Assembly: GCA_031281265.1 (NCBI GenBank)
Contig: JAITFO010000055.1
Location: 1-62,880, forward strand
Reading direction: 5' to 3'
Length of the DNA stretch: 62,880 nt
Source of the DNA: Candidatus Fibrimonadaceae bacterium
GTDB taxonomy: Bacteria; Fibrobacterota; Fibrobacteria; Fibrobacterales; Fibrobacteraceae
The position numbers and the translations under genes were made by a program. Below the pieces are notes generated by a model. It saw only the letters and a program-made list of their open reading frames with translations, was not told the origin of the DNA and ran no database searches. Shown here piece after piece: positions 32,764 through 41,527 of the stretch (position 1 is its first letter; every line of letters begins with the position of its first letter).

Positions 32764-32792
32764 AAGATGCATAAATTTGACGCTAAGATGCG
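32764..32792 (-). promoter_or_regulatory. LytTR-type direct-repeat element E
   Basis: AAGATGCA at 32764-32771 and AAGATGCG at 32785-32792, 21 bp apart. The distal half encodes the C-terminal Asn-Ala-Ser-stop of the DUF3021-like gene, as element D does for the LytTR gene. Confidence 0.6.
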
Positions 32793-33202
32793 TTGTCGGC
32801 TTGATTTTTATTGCGTTTTTGCAGTAATTTGTTCAACTCTTCCGCATCTCTTTTGAGCTTGGCAGCGGTGAATATCATGGCAAATATGTAGATTACAACC
32901 GCCATTGCAATAAGAAGCCACACCGGTACCGCATTATACCAATCAAATATAAGCCCAAACACAATAAGTACAACTGCTATATAGCTGATATCAATCAGAT
33001 ATTCCAGAATTATATTGTGGATTTCAAATTTCCCACGCAGACAAAGGCCGAGAATAATAACGATATTGGCGATGAAAACTTCAAAAATAGTGGGAACAAA
33101 GGAAATTTCAACACCGAACAATAACGAAAACACCGCCAAAATAACCAAAGCCGCGCCGGTGACAAACATGATATCATTGATTGTTTTTCTTATTCCGGTC
33201 AT
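32783..33202 (-). CDS. Four-helix membrane protein resembling DUF3021 (LytTR partner)
   Basis: A 139-residue inner-membrane protein with four hydrophobic segments (about residues 10-29, 35-55, 66-86, 93-112) and a charged helical tail ending KRNKNQADNAS. Size, topology and company match DUF3021-type proteins, which in LytTR regulatory systems hold their cognate regulator inactive at the membrane. Sequence identity to DUF3021 could not be tested. GGGAG lies before the ATG, and an exact promoter box at 33229-33239. Confidence 0.6.
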   Translation of the reverse strand: MTGIRKTINDIMFVTGAALVILAVFSLLFGVEISFVPTIFEVFIANIVIILGLCLRGKFEIHNIILEYLIDISYIAVVLIVFGLIFDWYNAVPVWLLIAMAVVIYIFAMIFTAAKLKRDAEELNKLLQKRNKNQADNAS

Positions 33203-33228
33203 CTGTTCATCTCCCGTAATATCTATTT

Positions 33229-33239
33229 AATATAGTAAA
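33229..33239 (-). promoter_or_regulatory. Promoter box TTTACTATATT before the DUF3021-like gene
   Basis: Exact copy of the recurrent box on the minus strand, 26 bases before the ATG. This promoter lacks the repeat element found before the five other genes. Confidence 0.55.
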
Positions 33240-33337
33240 TTTGCTAAAAAATCGCCATTCGTCCCCCCGTTTTTTCCGCCCGCAGGGTTTTCTATAATTT
33301 TCTAACTTATATTGTATTCCCCTGTGGAGGTATTCTT

Positions 33338-33862
33338 ATGATACTAATTTTCCGTGCATTAACGGCGATCTTTACGGTTTTTACGGTCTTATTTGCGCAA
33401 GATGAGCCAAATCAAGAAATTTACTCCAAAGTAGTTCTTGCCTGCGAAGAAAACAAAGCGGTAAAAACCGTGCTTGCCCAAATGGCAAAAAAGAATGAAA
33501 AAGCAACAGATGCTTATGATAAAAGCGAACGAAACGAAAAGGCAAAATACGAACGAAATGCAAGCGAAATTGATATTGTGAGCACCGAAGGGCCAAAGGT
33601 GCTAAAAGCGTATGCGGATTGCATAAAAGCCAAATTGCAAGGCAAAGAATTCCGCAATCAAGGCAATAAACTAATTGCTAAAATTTCGGTGACAAATGAC
33701 GGGCGCATAGTCCATAATAGCACATCAACAACCGAACGCCCTGTAAAAAAAGGCAAGGCTACACAAGTAGGCAACCCCACAATCACTCAGGGTAAATCAC
33801 TTTGGTGCGAAGATGAAATGAATAAATGTTTACAAGCTACCATAGTCATCGAGCAAAAATGA
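33338..33862 (+). CDS. Exported protein of unknown function
   Basis: A 174-residue protein with a signal peptide (MILIFRALTAIFTVFTVLFAQ). After it come a Lys/Glu-rich helix (AKKNEKATDAYDKSERNEKAK) region and a C-terminal part with NKLIAKISVTNDGRIV, followed by WCEDEMNKCLQATIVIEQK. The latter resembles the short TonB/AgmX-like beta hairpin seen in C-termini of secreted myxobacterial-type proteins. TGGAGG lies ten bases before the ATG. The end overlaps the convergent GGDEF gene by 33 bp. Function unknown. Confidence 0.6.
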   Translation: MILIFRALTAIFTVFTVLFAQDEPNQEIYSKVVLACEENKAVKTVLAQMAKKNEKATDAYDKSERNEKAKYERNASEIDIVSTEGPKVLKAYADCIKAKLQGKEFRNQGNKLIAKISVTNDGRIVHNSTSTTERPVKKGKATQVGNPTITQGKSLWCEDEMNKCLQATIVIEQK

Positions 33863-35470
33863 GTTCTCATAGATATTCTCAAATGAGTATCTGTTGCGAC
33901 CGTTTCTTTTGGATCTGTATAATGCCCTATCGGCAGCTTTTATATAATCCTGCGCATATTGTGAATACTTAACTATGCCAGTTGTACCACCAATAGAAAT
34001 TGTGACGTACTTTGCTATATCACTGGCTTCATGAGGTATATTGCACCCACGTATTTTTTCCAATAATTTTTCCGCAATCACTTGAGCACCGTTCTTATCT
34101 GTATTAGGTAAAGCAACAATAAATTCCTCTCCGCCATACCTCGCTACAAAATCTATGTCCCTAGACACGCATTGAGAAAGAGCAGTAGCTATCATTTTAA
34201 GGCAGTTATCGCCAGCATCGTGACCATAAACATCGTTGTATTTTTTGAAATAATCAATATCCACCAGTAACACGCTGAAACTGCTATCAGTACGTACCAA
34301 AGATTTTATTATCTTTTTCATATGCCAATCCATATACCGCCTGTTGTAAATCCCGGTTAGATGGTCAACTATGGTCATGTTGAGAAATTCGCCCAGAGTT
34401 CTTACCTCATCTTTATGTTTTTCGTCTTGCGATGCTAATCCCCAATCGAATAATGTTTCACTGATTACTTTTACCATGCGATTGAGCGGTTCCAACATTC
34501 CAACAACAAATATATTGAAAACCACAAAGACAGCGAGAAGAGTTGCCATCATTATGCCAAAGAGAACGGTCATGCTAGTTCGCAAAAAGCCCGCAACAGT
34601 AATAGGATGCACAGCGGCTATGTACCAATTCAACTCTGGAATTGAACCAAGTGCAATTATCTGTCTTTCTTTTGTTTCAAAATATTCGATTTCCCTGTTT
34701 TTTAATCCGCTGGTTCTAGCAAGAATTTCCTCGCCAATTTTACCTAGCACCTCTACTATGTTTGTTTTATTTTCAACAAGGCTAACTTCCTTTGCCTCGG
34801 TTATTTCTCCAGTCGAGTTAAAGAAATATAATTCCTCTGTTCCAGAATCATCCTGATATATTATATTGATGAAATCAGGCAGATTCACGCCAGCCCCCAC
34901 TATACCGATAAATTTTTGCTTATTGTTAAAAACAGGTGCGTTAACCCATAGCATATTTTTTTTAATTCCAATATCAAAATGAACCGCCAAATTGTAAGGT
35001 TCTGGATGTTTCATAATTGCATTATACCAATATGAGCTTGCTTCTGCTGTATCCAGCGTGTAAACATAACCATCGTTAAAGTAATATCGTTTATCTCTGT
35101 CGCTTATCCAAAACAAATTATTCCCAGCAAATGCTTTGCGGTACTCGGCTATTTCCTCAAAGGCAATTTTCTGCAATTCTTCGTCCGCAGGGTTAATAAA
35201 ATATCGCTTTATCAAAGGAGAACCTGCCATTTTTAGAGCAATGGCAATTTCACTGTTCAAAGACGCTTCTAATTTAAGCCGCTTTATTTCGATGGTTTGC
35301 ATTAACTCATATTTGGCGTTTTTATAATAGCTTTTGCTCATTAAAACTACAAAAGTAACGCTTCCAGAAATGAATATGAGCATAAACAAAATAAACGAAA
35401 AAATGACAAATCTGCGCCGCATAGAAGTTTGACGTTTACGGGAAATCGGTATAGAAAATATGCTATTCAT
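33830..35470 (-). CDS. Membrane diguanylate cyclase (Cache-type sensor plus GGDEF)
   Basis: Makes cyclic di-GMP from GTP. Two membrane helices (about residues 22-45 and 290-320) flank a periplasmic Cache-like sensor with FWISDRDKRYYFNDGYVYT and LWVNAPVFNN. The cyclase domain has the active motif RYGGEEFIVALP and, just upstream, an RxxD inhibitory site (RDID). It is 24 bases downstream of the HD-GYP gene, so enzymes that make and break the same messenger are cotranscribed. Confidence 0.88.
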   Translation of the reverse strand: MNSIFSIPISRKRQTSMRRRFVIFSFILFMLIFISGSVTFVVLMSKSYYKNAKYELMQTIEIKRLKLEASLNSEIAIALKMAGSPLIKRYFINPADEELQKIAFEEIAEYRKAFAGNNLFWISDRDKRYYFNDGYVYTLDTAEASSYWYNAIMKHPEPYNLAVHFDIGIKKNMLWVNAPVFNNKQKFIGIVGAGVNLPDFINIIYQDDSGTEELYFFNSTGEITEAKEVSLVENKTNIVEVLGKIGEEILARTSGLKNREIEYFETKERQIIALGSIPELNWYIAAVHPITVAGFLRTSMTVLFGIMMATLLAVFVVFNIFVVGMLEPLNRMVKVISETLFDWGLASQDEKHKDEVRTLGEFLNMTIVDHLTGIYNRRYMDWHMKKIIKSLVRTDSSFSVLLVDIDYFKKYNDVYGHDAGDNCLKMIATALSQCVSRDIDFVARYGGEEFIVALPNTDKNGAQVIAEKLLEKIRGCNIPHEASDIAKYVTISIGGTTGIVKYSQYAQDYIKAADRALYRSKRNGRNRYSFENIYENSFLLDDYGSL

Positions 35471-35493
35471 TTAGGTAGGAATGTAGATAATTA

Positions 35494-37245
35494 TTATTGA
35501 GTGGAGTTGCAGAATTTGTCAAATTCCGGTTCTACCGCTAAAAAAGCATCCACTAGTTCAGGGTCAAATTGGCGCCCCCTTTCTTCCAGTATTATAGCTT
35601 TTGCTTTCTCACGGTTAAAGGGCTTTTTATACGGACGCTCCGAACGCAATGCGTCATAAACATCTGCAATGGCTATTATACGGGCAAGAAGAGGTATCTC
35701 ATTTTCTTTTTTGCCGTCTGGATAGCCGCCGCCGTTCCATTTTTCATGATGATGTTTAGCCATTATAAAAGCATTCTGCAAAAAGTCATCATCCTTTGCA
35801 AGCTGCATAGATTTTTCCAAAGAATCTGCCCCTTTAGCGCTATGGCTCTTCATCACGTTAAACTCGTCATCGGTAAGTTTTCCGTTTTTAAGAAGGATAT
35901 TATCCGGTATTGCAATTTTTCCCATATCGTGCAAAAGAGAGGATTCCGCTATTCTTTTAATTTCCAATTCAGTGAAATGATGACCCCGCCGTACCAACTC
36001 GTGTAGCAAAATAGAAACGTATTCACTTACGCGCCTTGTGTGTACACCGGTATAGCCGTCTTTTTTTTCTATCAAATCACTCATGGAATGTACTATTGCC
36101 GCTTGAAGATTGCGGATGCTTTCAGTTTGCCGGTCAACTTCTGATTGCAATTCCCTATTAAAACCCTCAATTTGGGCACGGGATTCATCGAGCTGCTGTA
36201 TCAAATTTTCTTTTTCGGTGATGTCGGTTACTATCACAACAGTGCATATCATTTCGTCAAATTTATCGTAGACATAATTCAATGAAACTTGGCATTTTTG
36301 CCTCTCAACGCTGCAAACAGCATCACAGTTGAAAACGGATGCGTCTTTTTTATGACGATGCGAAGAAAATGAAATATCTTCTGCAAAATTAAATAAATCG
36401 AACAATTTTAGATTGGTGAGTTGTTCAACATTTTTCTTAAAAAAACTTTCTGAAGCTGTGTTGCATAGCATAATATCACCTGCATCGTCTAGAATAAGCA
36501 CAGGCAATTTAACAGCCATATAAACATATTTGGCAAGGTTGGCAGCATTAAAACTGAAGTTGTTGTATTGGTTGGCATAATTGTTAAGAACAAAGGCAAG
36601 CACCAACAACCACATAAAAGGGATAAGCTCTATCCAATTAAATAAATAATGTGCATGGGAAGCAGCCAAATCAAAGGAGAGAGAAACAAATGATATTAAG
36701 GAACCTATTAATATTGTTTTTGCTTGCATACGATCTCGTTTTAGAGATGCGCTTTTTATCCATTTGTATTGAAGAAAAACTAAACAGCCTAAAGACAAAA
36801 GAACCACCAAAAGAACTGATGTATTAAACAAATAGGAAGATAAAAAGCTAATTGCATCAATAGATACAGCAATAATTATAAATATCGCGAGAACGACCGA
36901 AGCATTAACAGAGAGCAAAATATACTGCAATATTCTAAATTTTTTGGATTTTATCTTTGAAAGAATAAATATAAACGAAAAAAGAAACGGAACTATCATA
37001 ACTTTTATTATTGAGAGAACCATATTTAATTTGGTAAAGACATAACTCGATTCACCTAAAGCTACGCCTTCCGAAAAGGCATTATAAAACATAACGCCAT
37101 TGTTGAAAGTGGAAATTGCAATTATTGTACAAACTGCAAAGAAATACCAGTTCAATTCGCTACGATGTTTTTTACCAACAATTTGAAACGTGCCTAGAAA
37201 AAGCACGATGAGCGACATGACAAAATATATTACCGCAAAAGTCAA
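35494..37245 (-). CDS. 7TM-PAS-HD-GYP c-di-GMP phosphodiesterase
   Basis: A 583-residue membrane protein. Seven or eight hydrophobic segments fill residues 1-220 (a 7TM-type sensor), a PAS domain follows (VLILDDAGDIMLCNTASESF, residues about 240-355), then a short coiled coil and an HD-GYP domain: THTRRVSEY, LLHDMGKIAIPDN, KSHSAKGAD, KHHHEKWNGGGYPDG. The start is TTG (MTFAVIYF) with AAGGAG ten bases upstream and a promoter box at 37280-37290. It is the first gene of an operon with the GGDEF gene. Confidence 0.87.
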   Translation of the reverse strand: MTFAVIYFVMSLIVLFLGTFQIVGKKHRSELNWYFFAVCTIIAISTFNNGVMFYNAFSEGVALGESSYVFTKLNMVLSIIKVMIVPFLFSFIFILSKIKSKKFRILQYILLSVNASVVLAIFIIIAVSIDAISFLSSYLFNTSVLLVVLLSLGCLVFLQYKWIKSASLKRDRMQAKTILIGSLISFVSLSFDLAASHAHYLFNWIELIPFMWLLVLAFVLNNYANQYNNFSFNAANLAKYVYMAVKLPVLILDDAGDIMLCNTASESFFKKNVEQLTNLKLFDLFNFAEDISFSSHRHKKDASVFNCDAVCSVERQKCQVSLNYVYDKFDEMICTVVIVTDITEKENLIQQLDESRAQIEGFNRELQSEVDRQTESIRNLQAAIVHSMSDLIEKKDGYTGVHTRRVSEYVSILLHELVRRGHHFTELEIKRIAESSLLHDMGKIAIPDNILLKNGKLTDDEFNVMKSHSAKGADSLEKSMQLAKDDDFLQNAFIMAKHHHEKWNGGGYPDGKKENEIPLLARIIAIADVYDALRSERPYKKPFNREKAKAIILEERGRQFDPELVDAFLAVEPEFDKFCNSTQ

Positions 37246-37279
37246 TGCCTATTTCTCCTTATTTTTCATAATTAAATCA

Positions 37280-37290
37280 AATATAGTAAA
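37280..37290 (-). promoter_or_regulatory. Promoter box TTTACTATATT before the PAS-HD-GYP gene
   Basis: Exact copy of the recurrent box on the minus strand, 34 bases before the TTG start. A plus-strand TATATT at 37310-37315 serves the divergent FkbM-like gene. Confidence 0.55.
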
Positions 37291-37324
37291 TATTCCGGTA
37301 ATTATTTATTATATTTACGTTCTT

Positions 37325-38158
37325 ATGACAAAAGGTTTTGCGAAAAAATTGAGAATTATGAGGCAGAAATTGAGAAATCTCTTGCTTAAACCTATGAAAT
37401 GCAATAATCAGGAATACGAAAATAAAAGAAGATTTGATGACCCGCTTCATCTAGACCGTTTTGGATATAAGGTGTACTCCCAAAATGATGAGGATGGAAT
37501 TATTCAGGAAATATTCAATAGAATTGGGACTACCAATAAAACATTCGTAGAATTTGGCGTTCAAAACGGGCTAGAAAGCAATTGCCATTATTTATTGTTC
37601 AACGGCTGGAATGGCTTGTGGCTGGAAGGGAGTAAAAAGCATTTTAAGAATTTGCAGAAATGTTTTAAAAAGCCTTTAGCTGCAAAACAATTAACCGCAA
37701 TCAACGCATTTATAACGGCTGACAATATAAACGAGCTTATAGGCGAAAGTGGAAAAATCAATGGAGAAATTGACTTATTGAGCATTGATATTGACGGAAA
37801 CGACTATTGGATATGGGACAAAATAACCTGCATCAGCCCCCGTGTTGTTGTTATAGAATACAATGCAAAATTCCCGCCGCCGTGCGAATGGGTTATGGAA
37901 TACAACCCCAAACATATATGGGATGGCAGCGATAAATATGGTGCATCACTTAAATCGCTTGAATTGCTAGGCACACGGTTAGGCTATGCTTTAGTGGGAA
38001 CAAATAGAAACGGAGTGAATGCTTTTTTTGTAAAAAAAGAACTGACTAAGGGATTATTCGCAGAACCAGCAACCGCTGAAAATTTATACCATGCGTGGGA
38101 CAACAGGAATGGGTATATCAGCAGCGGGCACGCTACAAAAGAATATATCGGGAATTAA
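37325..38158 (+). CDS. FkbM-type SAM-dependent methyltransferase-like protein
   Basis: A 277-residue soluble protein. The SAM-binding region shows TFVEFGVQNGLESNCHYLL, then WNGLWLEGSKKHF, and IDLLSIDIDGNDYWIWD, which match the Rossmann-fold motifs of FkbM-like O-methyltransferases linked to glycan or capsule modification. The ATG at 37325 follows TATATT by nine bases, so the leader is only a few bases long; the longer frame upstream runs through the promoter. It is convergent with patB with a 4-bp overlap. Confidence 0.65.
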   Translation: MTKGFAKKLRIMRQKLRNLLLKPMKCNNQEYENKRRFDDPLHLDRFGYKVYSQNDEDGIIQEIFNRIGTTNKTFVEFGVQNGLESNCHYLLFNGWNGLWLEGSKKHFKNLQKCFKKPLAAKQLTAINAFITADNINELIGESGKINGEIDLLSIDIDGNDYWIWDKITCISPRVVVIEYNAKFPPPCEWVMEYNPKHIWDGSDKYGASLKSLELLGTRLGYALVGTNRNGVNAFFVKKELTKGLFAEPATAENLYHAWDNRNGYISSGHATKEYIGN

Positions 38159-39315
38159 GAGAAACAACTCGATATGGACTCAAGTGCTTTATTCAGCGCA
38201 GAGCGAGGGCAGGCAGCATTCATGCGTTGAAAGCCTTTGCCCCCTAAACCAAAAGAAGGGCCATCGTTGAGCCACAGCTTGGCCTTATGCGTTATCAAGT
38301 CGTTCAACTCCTGAGCTGAAAGCCCCAGTGCCAAAAAGTCCAGCCAAGCTAAATATGTTCCCTCTGGTTCAACTAATTTGATTTTTGGAATACGCTCTTT
38401 CAAAAACTCCTTTATAAACGACATATTGCCGCATAGATAGCTTTTCAATTCATCCACCCATTCCGCGCCGCTTTCATACGCCGCTTTGCAAGACACCATA
38501 CCCATAAGCGAAGGCTGGCTCAAACCGCAGCACGTATATTCCTGCTCAAACCTGCTGAACAGCTTTTCGTTTGAGATAAAGATATTGGCATAGAGCAAAC
38601 CCGCGAGGTTAAAGGTCTTTGATGGCGAGGTACATGTAAGAGTTATATCTGCAAAGCGGGGGTCAAGTTTGGTAAACACAATATGGCGGTGCTCCGGATA
38701 TATAAAATCCTGATGGATTTCATCGGAGATTACAATTACTCCATGACGCAAGCAAATCTCACCCATGCGCATAAGTTCGTCTTCTCTCCAAACACGCCCA
38801 ACCGGATTGTGCGGGTTGCATAGGATAAAGAGTTCTGCATCTTTGATTTTATTTTCAAAATCCTGGAAGTCTATGCTGTAATGCCCATTGCTATACACAA
38901 GTTCATTCACGAGCAATTTTCGCCCGGTTTGCTTAACGGAGGATTCAAAAGGAGGGTAAACGGGTTGCTGTATAAGCACGCCGTCGCTAGGTTTAGTTAA
39001 AGCGCGAACAGCAATGTAGAGGGCACTCACCACGCCCGGAGTGGCTATGAGCCACTTGCGTTCCACATTCCAATCAAAACGTTCCCTAAACCACTTCTGC
39101 ACAACGGAGAAAAACTCCGCATCCGGTTCTGAATATCCGTAAATTCCGTGCTTAGCGCGGGCAACAAGCGCATCAATTACGCATGGCGGAGTTGCAAAAT
39201 CCATATCGGCAACCCACATAGGTTGCACATCACTCGGTTTGCCACGTAAGATGGGGTCAAATTTTATGCTGTATGTATTGCGTCTATCTATTACGCTATC
39301 AAAATCGTATTTCAG
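38155..39315 (-). CDS. patB: PatB/MalY-type cystathionine beta-lyase, CTG start
   Basis: PLP enzyme that splits cystathionine to homocysteine. PLP-binding Lys is in TSPSKTFNLAGL; other marks are NPHNPVGRVW and VISDEIHQDF. The family N-terminus KYDFDSVIDRRNTYSIKF is encoded upstream of every ATG, GTG or TTG in this frame. The only start giving full length (386 residues, equal to B. subtilis PatB) is CTG at 39315-39313, which overlaps the upstream gene's TGA as CTGA. A truncated start (GTG, 39228) would delete the conserved N-terminal arm. Confidence 0.85.
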   Translation of the reverse strand: MKYDFDSVIDRRNTYSIKFDPILRGKPSDVQPMWVADMDFATPPCVIDALVARAKHGIYGYSEPDAEFFSVVQKWFRERFDWNVERKWLIATPGVVSALYIAVRALTKPSDGVLIQQPVYPPFESSVKQTGRKLLVNELVYSNGHYSIDFQDFENKIKDAELFILCNPHNPVGRVWREDELMRMGEICLRHGVIVISDEIHQDFIYPEHRHIVFTKLDPRFADITLTCTSPSKTFNLAGLLYANIFISNEKLFSRFEQEYTCCGLSQPSLMGMVSCKAAYESGAEWVDELKSYLCGNMSFIKEFLKERIPKIKLVEPEGTYLAWLDFLALGLSAQELNDLITHKAKLWLNDGPSFGLGGKGFQRMNAACPRSALNKALESISSCFS

Positions 39316-40448
39316 GCAGAACCCCCTATTGCCTGCCCCAAATCCGCAATCAAATCATTCGCAGATTCCAAACCCACCGATAAACGCAACAAGCAGGCAT
39401 TTATGCCCCGCGCATTACGCTCGCTCTCCGGCAAGTCCGCATGGGTCTGGAGCATCGGATAGGTGATTAAACTCTCAACGCCGCCTAAACTTTCGGCATA
39501 CTTTATAACTTTCACGCTCTCCAGTATTTTAACCGCTGTCTGTTCGTCCTGCACAGCAAAAGAGAGCATTCCTCCAAAACCGCTCGCTTGGCGGCGCGAA
39601 ACCTCATATTTAGGATGCTCTGGCAAACCCACATAATAAACGGTAGTCACCTTGCTCTGCTCGCAAAGCCAGCGCGCAATTATTAGCGCGGTTTCCTGTT
39701 GACGTTCCATGCGAATAGCAAGGGTTTTAATTCCTCTTATAATCAAAAAACTATCAAAAGGGGAAAGGCATCCGCCTGTTGTTTTTGCAATAAAGCGAAT
39801 TTGCTCGCCCACTCCAGCATCTTTTGTCACCAACAAGCCCGCCAAAGTATCATTATGGCCGCCCAGATATTTTGTCCCGCTGTGCAACACTATATCCGCA
39901 CCTAAAGCGATTGGTCTTTGAAAATATGGCGTGAGAAAAGTGTTATCCACTATTAGCAGCAAATTTTTATCCTGTGTGATTTTTGCAACCGCCGCAATAT
40001 CTATTACGTTCATCATCGGGTTGGTGGGCGTTTCTATAAACACAGCTTTTGTAGCGGGCGTTATTTCCTTTTTGATTTGTTCCAAATCGTTGGCATAAGA
40101 AAATTTAACGCCGTTCTTTTGGGATATTTTGGCAAAGAGGCGGAAAGTCCCGCCATACAAATCATCGGCTGCCACAATATGGTCGCCTGGCGAGAAAATT
40201 TCCATAAGAGCAGAAACCGCTGCCATTCCAGACGAAAAGGCAATCGCCTGCGCACCGCCCTCCAGTGCTGCGACCGTTTGTTCCAAATGCTCGTTTGTGG
40301 GATTTTGCGAACGCGTGTAGTCAAAACCCGTGCTACGCCCAACACCAGGATGCGCAAAGGTAGCGGATGCGAAAATCGGAACGGCAACCGCTCCGGTAGT
40401 ATCGTATCGCTTATCGCTGCCATGTACGCAAATAGTACTTATGTCCAT
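39312..40448 (-). CDS. Cystathionine gamma-synthase/lyase family PLP enzyme
   Basis: Transsulfuration enzyme of 378 residues. PLP Lys is in LHSGTKYLGGHNDT; YxR and DNTF motifs (FDYTRSQNPT, LLIVDNTFLTPYF) and the C-terminal GVESLITYP and LRLSVGLE are present. Residues that separate MetB (synthase) from MccB/CGL (lyase) cannot be judged by eye. Between cysK and patB it most simply joins cysteine to a homoserine ester to make cystathionine. AAAGGAAC precedes ATG 40448. An upstream in-frame ATG (40478) lies in cysK. Confidence 0.87.
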   Translation of the reverse strand: MDISTICVHGSDKRYDTTGAVAVPIFASATFAHPGVGRSTGFDYTRSQNPTNEHLEQTVAALEGGAQAIAFSSGMAAVSALMEIFSPGDHIVAADDLYGGTFRLFAKISQKNGVKFSYANDLEQIKKEITPATKAVFIETPTNPMMNVIDIAAVAKITQDKNLLLIVDNTFLTPYFQRPIALGADIVLHSGTKYLGGHNDTLAGLLVTKDAGVGEQIRFIAKTTGGCLSPFDSFLIIRGIKTLAIRMERQQETALIIARWLCEQSKVTTVYYVGLPEHPKYEVSRRQASGFGGMLSFAVQDEQTAVKILESVKVIKYAESLGGVESLITYPMLQTHADLPESERNARGINACLLRLSVGLESANDLIADLGQAIGGSA

Positions 40449-40461
40449 ACCGTTCCTTTGA

Positions 40462-41418
40462 TTATCCAACGCCCTCAAAAAGCACCGTGCTTATGTAGCG
40501 TTCCCCAGTGTCTGGAAGAACAACAACTATGGTTTTGTTTTCGAACTCCGGCAACTCCGCAAGTTTTACCGCCACTGCCGCAGCTGCTCCAGAACTTATA
40601 CCGCACAAAATGCCCTCTTCCCTTGCCAAGCGGCGAGCGAATTCCACAGCAGTCGCAGAAGAAACTGTTTCAACTTTGTCCACAATGCTCAAATCTAGAT
40701 TTTTTGGAACAAAGCCTGCACCTATTCCCTGAATTTTGTGCGGGCCCGGCTTAACCTCTTGTTTGTTCACCGTTTGGGTTATCACAGGTGATTCTTCCGG
40801 TTCAACAGCAACAGAAGTTATCTTTTTGCCTTTGGCATTTTTTATAAAACGCGAAACTCCGGTGATTGTTCCGCCAGTTCCAACGCCAGCGACCAGAACA
40901 TCAACTTTGCCATCCGTTGCGTCCCAAATTTCCGGCCCTGTGGTCTTTTCGTGGATTGCAGGATTGGCAGGATTTTCAAACTGCTGCGGGATAAAATATT
41001 TATCGGGTTCAGCTTTTTTCAATTCTTCCGCTTTACCTATAGCACCCTTCATGCCCTGCGCACCCGGAGTAAGTTCCAAATGCGCCCCAAAGCCCGCTAA
41101 AACACGCCGTCTTTCAAGGCTCATGGTCTCCGGCATTGTGAGCGTTAAGGCATAGCCTTTAGCCGCCGCAACATACGCAAGGGCAATACCCGTGTTGCCG
41201 GATGTAGGTTCAAGAATTGTCATCCCCGGTTTTAGTACGCCGCGCTTTTCCGCATCATCTATGAGCGCAGCGCCAATACGGCACTTAACGGAAAAAGTAG
41301 GATTACGCGCTTCTATTTTTGCAAGCACCGTAGCTTTCGCTTTGCCCGTTACGCGATTCAAGCGCACAAGCGGTGTATTGCCTATGGATTCAGCATTGTT
41401 GGAAAATATTGTTGCCAT
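40462..41418 (-). CDS. cysK: Cysteine synthase A (O-acetylserine sulfhydrylase)
   Basis: Makes cysteine from O-acetylserine and sulfide. PLP Lys45 is in [12 protein letters not shown], close to the enterobacterial CysK motif; the substrate loop TSGNTGIAL and PLP-phosphate loop [10 protein letters not shown] are intact, and the C-terminus SSGAAAA fits. 318 residues, full length. GGAGG lies before the ATG. First gene of a three-gene operon that could carry sulfur from sulfide to homocysteine. Confidence 0.92.
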   Translation of the reverse strand: MATIFSNNAESIGNTPLVRLNRVTGKAKATVLAKIEARNPTFSVKCRIGAALIDDAEKRGVLKPGMTILEPTSGNTGIALAYVAAAKGYALTLTMPETMSLERRRVLAGFGAHLELTPGAQGMKGAIGKAEELKKAEPDKYFIPQQFENPANPAIHEKTTGPEIWDATDGKVDVLVAGVGTGGTITGVSRFIKNAKGKKITSVAVEPEESPVITQTVNKQEVKPGPHKIQGIGAGFVPKNLDLSIVDKVETVSSATAVEFARRLAREEGILCGISSGAAAAVAVKLAELPEFENKTIVVVLPDTGERYISTVLFEGVG

Positions 41419-41446
41419 GTCAGCCTCCGTATTTGGTTACATTTAA

Positions 41447-41522
41447 AATATAGTAAAAATATATGTTTAATATTATATGGAAAGCCTCCCCCCGTAGGGT
41501 CTATACAATACATATATGTTTA
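41447..41522 (-). promoter_or_regulatory. 76-bp promoter module shared with the HD-GYP gene (copy 2)
   Basis: Read on the minus strand it contains AACATATATG near 41520-41511, ATAGACC, a less conserved middle, and a 25-base end with TTTACTATATT at 41457-41447 that differs from copy 1 (14117-14141) by one base. No SAM-I riboswitch or T-box-like leader was seen; the -10 lies about 29 bases before the ATG. Confidence 0.6.
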
Positions 41523-41527
41523 CTATG

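Noticed and set aside
26722-32792. The five repeat elements as a degenerate CRISPR array
   Set aside because: Copies are 1-1.8 kb apart with genes between them, always the same distance from start codons; no cas genes.
41419-41527. Riboswitch (SAM-I or similar) or T-box before cysK
   Set aside because: The -10 box lies about 29 bases before the ATG, leaving no room for a structured leader, and none of the conserved cores is visible.
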